Shown in pieces: positions 61,326 through 64,000 of a stretch of 64,000 nt of DNA. The position numbers were made by a program, and so were the translations under genes. Position 1 is the first letter of the stretch. Each line of letters opens with the position of its first letter. This stretch comes from Rhabditoides inermis (Eukaryota; Nematoda; Chromadorea; Rhabditida; Rhabditidae): positions 371,501 to 435,500 of the forward strand of contig CAWZYM010000224.1 in NCBI GenBank assembly GCA_963966185.1. Reading direction: 5' to 3'. A model generated the notes under the pieces. It made no database searches. It was given only the letters and a program-made list of their open reading frames with translations, and had not been told where the DNA came from.

Positions 61326-61792
61326 CTAGACTTGGTCTCCCTGCGCGTACTTTTTGATGATTTTCTCCTCGCGGAGCTTGACGACTTGCATAAAGTTGTT
61401 CACCTGAAACGGCGATACGTTTCTCGATACGTCTATACGTTTCACTGAAACGTACCATGATGGTGATGGGAAGAGCGAGCACCATGACTCCACAGACGAT
61501 AGCCACGCTGCCCACCTGAAGGGTACGGTAAGACTACTGTACGGATTACTGTACTCACGAGTTTTCCGGCTACTGTAATCGGGACGAGATCACCATATCC
61601 AACAGTAGCCATTGTGACGACGGACCTGGAAATAGAGAGGATAGGGGAGAATGAAAAAAAACTGGTTTATTAATACATTATTCAGGATACGTTTCACTAA
61701 AAAGCAATAGGGATTTTTGTTGAAACTTCAATAATTCGAACTGCTTGTGAAAGAGTTTTGATTTAAAAAAACTGAAAGAAGACATGGAATAA

Positions 61793-61823
<31 letters not shown>

Positions 61824-61825
61824 GA

Positions 61826-61867
<42 letters not shown>

Positions 61868-63884
61868 CACCACCAGAAGGCGGCGGGAATGGAAGTGAAC
61901 TTGGTGTCCGGCTCGTCTTTCTCGAGGAAGTAGATGAGGGTGGAGAAGAAGATGACCACTGTCATCATAACCACACCCACCTGAACAATACATGACAATT
62001 ACATACGTTTGTTGAAGGGACAGTAGATTGTTTCTGACGTTGTTGGCCATTTGAGCTGTTCAGCCAGGTCATCACAAACGAATTTGAACGAAAGAAGCTT
62101 CAAGATGGTTTGGTTTAGGAGAGCGTGTCTCATGAGGTGAGACTTGTATTGACTCACCATCTGCATCTGCTTCTTCGACTTGCGAATTGTGAGTGCGAAG
62201 TTGGCGAGACCTGAAAAAATATAATTGTACAGAATGGCATAAACAAAATATGAAGTCGTTATGTACACATTTTTAACTCGCGGTTTTAACTCGCCCTCAC
62301 CTTTTCTGTCTTACACCCTAATACATAAAATATTTCTCAACAAACAAATGTAACATCAATGATCAAACAGCACTCACCCGGGGAGAATCGTCCTAGCTTG
62401 GCGATGCGAATGACTCGCAAGACGCGCAGCAGACGGACAGTCAGGAACGCCCAGCGAACCTTGCGGACGTTCTCACCCGAGATGCCGACCTGAGGGAGGG
62501 ACGGGTCTCTCTGTCTCTCCCTCTTTCTCTGTCTCTGTCTCTCTCTCTTTCTCTCACTCTCTCTCTCCCTCTCTCTCCCCCCTCTCTCTCTTCCTCTCTC
62601 TCTCTCTCCTACTCACAGCGAGTAGTAGTATCTCGAAGAAGAACGGGGCGATGGCTAGCAGGTCGATCACATTCAGTATCTGTCTAGCGAACGCCAGCTT
62701 CCGAGGCGCCACAAAGAAGCGAAGCAGGTACTCTGGAATCTTATATTATGTTTTTTTATTATTATTTTTTGAATCACATATTGAAACAAGGAACTGAAAT
62801 AGCACAGGATTAGCGAAAGTTGTGAAGTTTTGTGAAACAGGTATTCTGGAAACTGACTCTTATTCCCTCGGGTAAAACTTGTAAGGGTGGGTAAGACATT
62901 TGTAAGACATTCACTGATAGGCCTGTGACAGTCTTTTTTGATCTACACCACAGAGAAGTTCCACCACGGAAAGCAAACAGACGGTATAGAAGGGTGAACG
63001 CACCGAATGTGAAGTAGACGACGCAAATGTTCTCGACCCAGTTGAACACCGGGTGCTCCACCATCTCAACCTGAAACGTATCCGTGCGTATAGTGGTTCC
63101 GTGTCTATTGTCTACGTTTCATGCGTGGCAATGACCCGCGTTCTATTTGCTACGTTTCACTATAGCAGATAGGTTATATTGCTCATAAACTCCTACACAT
63201 TTCTACAACATACAACTCCAAATACAACTCGAAATGGTTGAACGTGAAAGTGATTGTGAAACTGGTAATACTTGATAACTTGGTAAATAAAGTACAGTAA
63301 CCCACCTCGTTGCCGCTTCCATCCCTGACCACCGTACGCGATGACACTGTCATCCCGGCCCCGTTCGGGTAGGTGGGGTACGTGGCAGTTCTAAATCGAG
63401 ACACATCACCCCATGACGTCATCATCAGAGATTTAGATCAAAGATAGACATGTGAGACGATTTAGTGGGCTACTAGTTTTTCGTGTTACAAAGTAAAACA
63501 TTTTTTATTTTATTTTCACAGTTACAATCTTATTAATTTTTTCAAAATTAAAATCACGGCAACACTCACGCGTACACTAATTGCCCGTCCTCCGTCTTTT
63601 GCGGTACCTGGAAAGCGATCGATAAATCGATAATATTGATTGATTGGGACTGACTTGAAACTCGGGAATCGATCCTAGAATGAGAGCGGCGATGGAGAGA
63701 ACGACGAACGATGTAGATGTGACTTCGAACGCCTGCAAGTTGAAAGTACAGTAACCAATGACCTCCAATTACAGTAACCATACTACAGTACCTTCCACCA
63801 CCAGGATTCCGTGTGACCCTCGAGAACGAGCCACAATTTCCGTCGGATGTTTGCGCATCGCACGCCGATAAAGTGATCTTTCTC
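61326..63884 (-). CDS. Voltage-gated K+ channel, Shab (Kv2)-related, N-terminus outside window
   Basis: Twelve exons (63884-63792, 63732-63655, 63607-63570, 63390-63306, 63070-63004, 62732-62617, 62489-62378, 62210-62158, 61980-61871, 61625-61559, 61515-61456, 61403-61326) join in phase to 318 codons and a TAG. S1 ends [12 protein letters not shown]2-S3 read [19 protein letters not shown] and [16 protein letters not shown]4 is [19 protein letters not shown] with a positive residue every third position; S5 is followed by [18 protein letters not shown]; the filter is TVGYGD; S6 is [15 protein letters not shown]. The filter and S4 show a voltage-gated potassium channel; EKDE.DTKF.SIP and PEFQ favour the Shab/Kv2 group, to which nematode EXP-2-type channels are related. 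The T1 tetramerisation domain should lie to the right. The C-terminal tail is very short (ending QGDQV). Confidence 0.96.
61795..61865. repeat. GA microsatellite in a channel intron
   Basis: GAGA run with GTGA interruptions between exons 61625-61559 and 61980-61871, ending 6 bases before the donor of the upstream exon. Confidence 0.95.
62510..62612. repeat. CT microsatellite in a channel intron
   Basis: Mixed CTCTCT, CTGTCTCT and CCCTCTCT units filling most of the intron between exons 62489-62378 and 62732-62617. In both introns the tract is purine-rich in the gene's sense strand at 62510 and pyrimidine-rich at 61795. Confidence 0.95.
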
Positions 63885-64000
63885 CTGCAAATAGAATACT
63901 CATTTGCATATTCAAATGTGGACACGACGTACTAGCCGATGATTAACGCCTAGTAAAAGCCACACGATATCGGTACGAGAAATGGGTGAAGGAGACATTT
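63885..64000 (-). other. Channel intron continuing past the window edge
   Basis: Sequence upstream of the splice acceptor at 63885-63887; no further exon is visible before the edge. Confidence 0.7.

Overview
The window is animal DNA, most likely from a free-living nematode. The evidence is an NRF-6/OAC-type membrane acyltransferase with a C-terminal SGNH half (a family strongly expanded in nematodes), many short GT-AG introns ending in TTTCAG or TTGCAG, and a Shab-related Kv channel cut into very small exons. Bacterial gene layout is absent. Species cannot be named from the sequence.

Only a small part is host gene. From the right: a voltage-gated K+ channel (minus, 61326-63884, continuing past the edge without its N-terminus visible); an MTFR-like gene (plus, 57539-60826, 5' end not found); an apparently intact 20-exon acyltransferase/SGNH gene (minus, 36945-41924) whose exons join into one 671-codon frame; and a 107-residue three-exon gene of unknown function in two nearly identical copies (4098-4683 and 56720-57305). 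The first three do not form a functional pathway together; they are neighbours only.

The rest is nested repeats. 1-10290: duplicated blocks carrying B-box zinc-finger pseudogenes between long inverted repeats, plus a decayed transposon-type protein gene. 10291-18867: about 48 copies of a 178-bp satellite with higher-order structure; about 2.7 inverted copies recur at 52218-52705. 18868-25228: TTAA-flanked and other inverted-repeat elements, including a 2.5-kb element holding broken golgin-like and acyl-CoA-synthetase-like exons. 25234-35840: a BEL/Pao LTR retrotransposon (minus) with 735-bp LTRs that read as identical, a 5-bp target duplication and a tRNA-Gly-type primer site, but no integrase; it was itself hit by a 3.5-kb TA-flanked element (28207-31703) and a 595-bp TA-flanked element (32827-33421). 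44985-48950: a 2.7-kb CT-rich minisatellite split by another TA-flanked element. 52930-57322: a second full copy of the block seen at 590-4702.

The most interesting signals are the two DNA elements that contain spliced-gene fragments (21671-24204 and 28207-31703), the duplicated inverted-repeat unit with B-box sequence and an adjacent small intact gene, and the satellite whose variation is concentrated in one short part of each monomer. I found no convincing functional tRNA, rRNA or CRISPR. All identities were judged by eye; no database search was possible.
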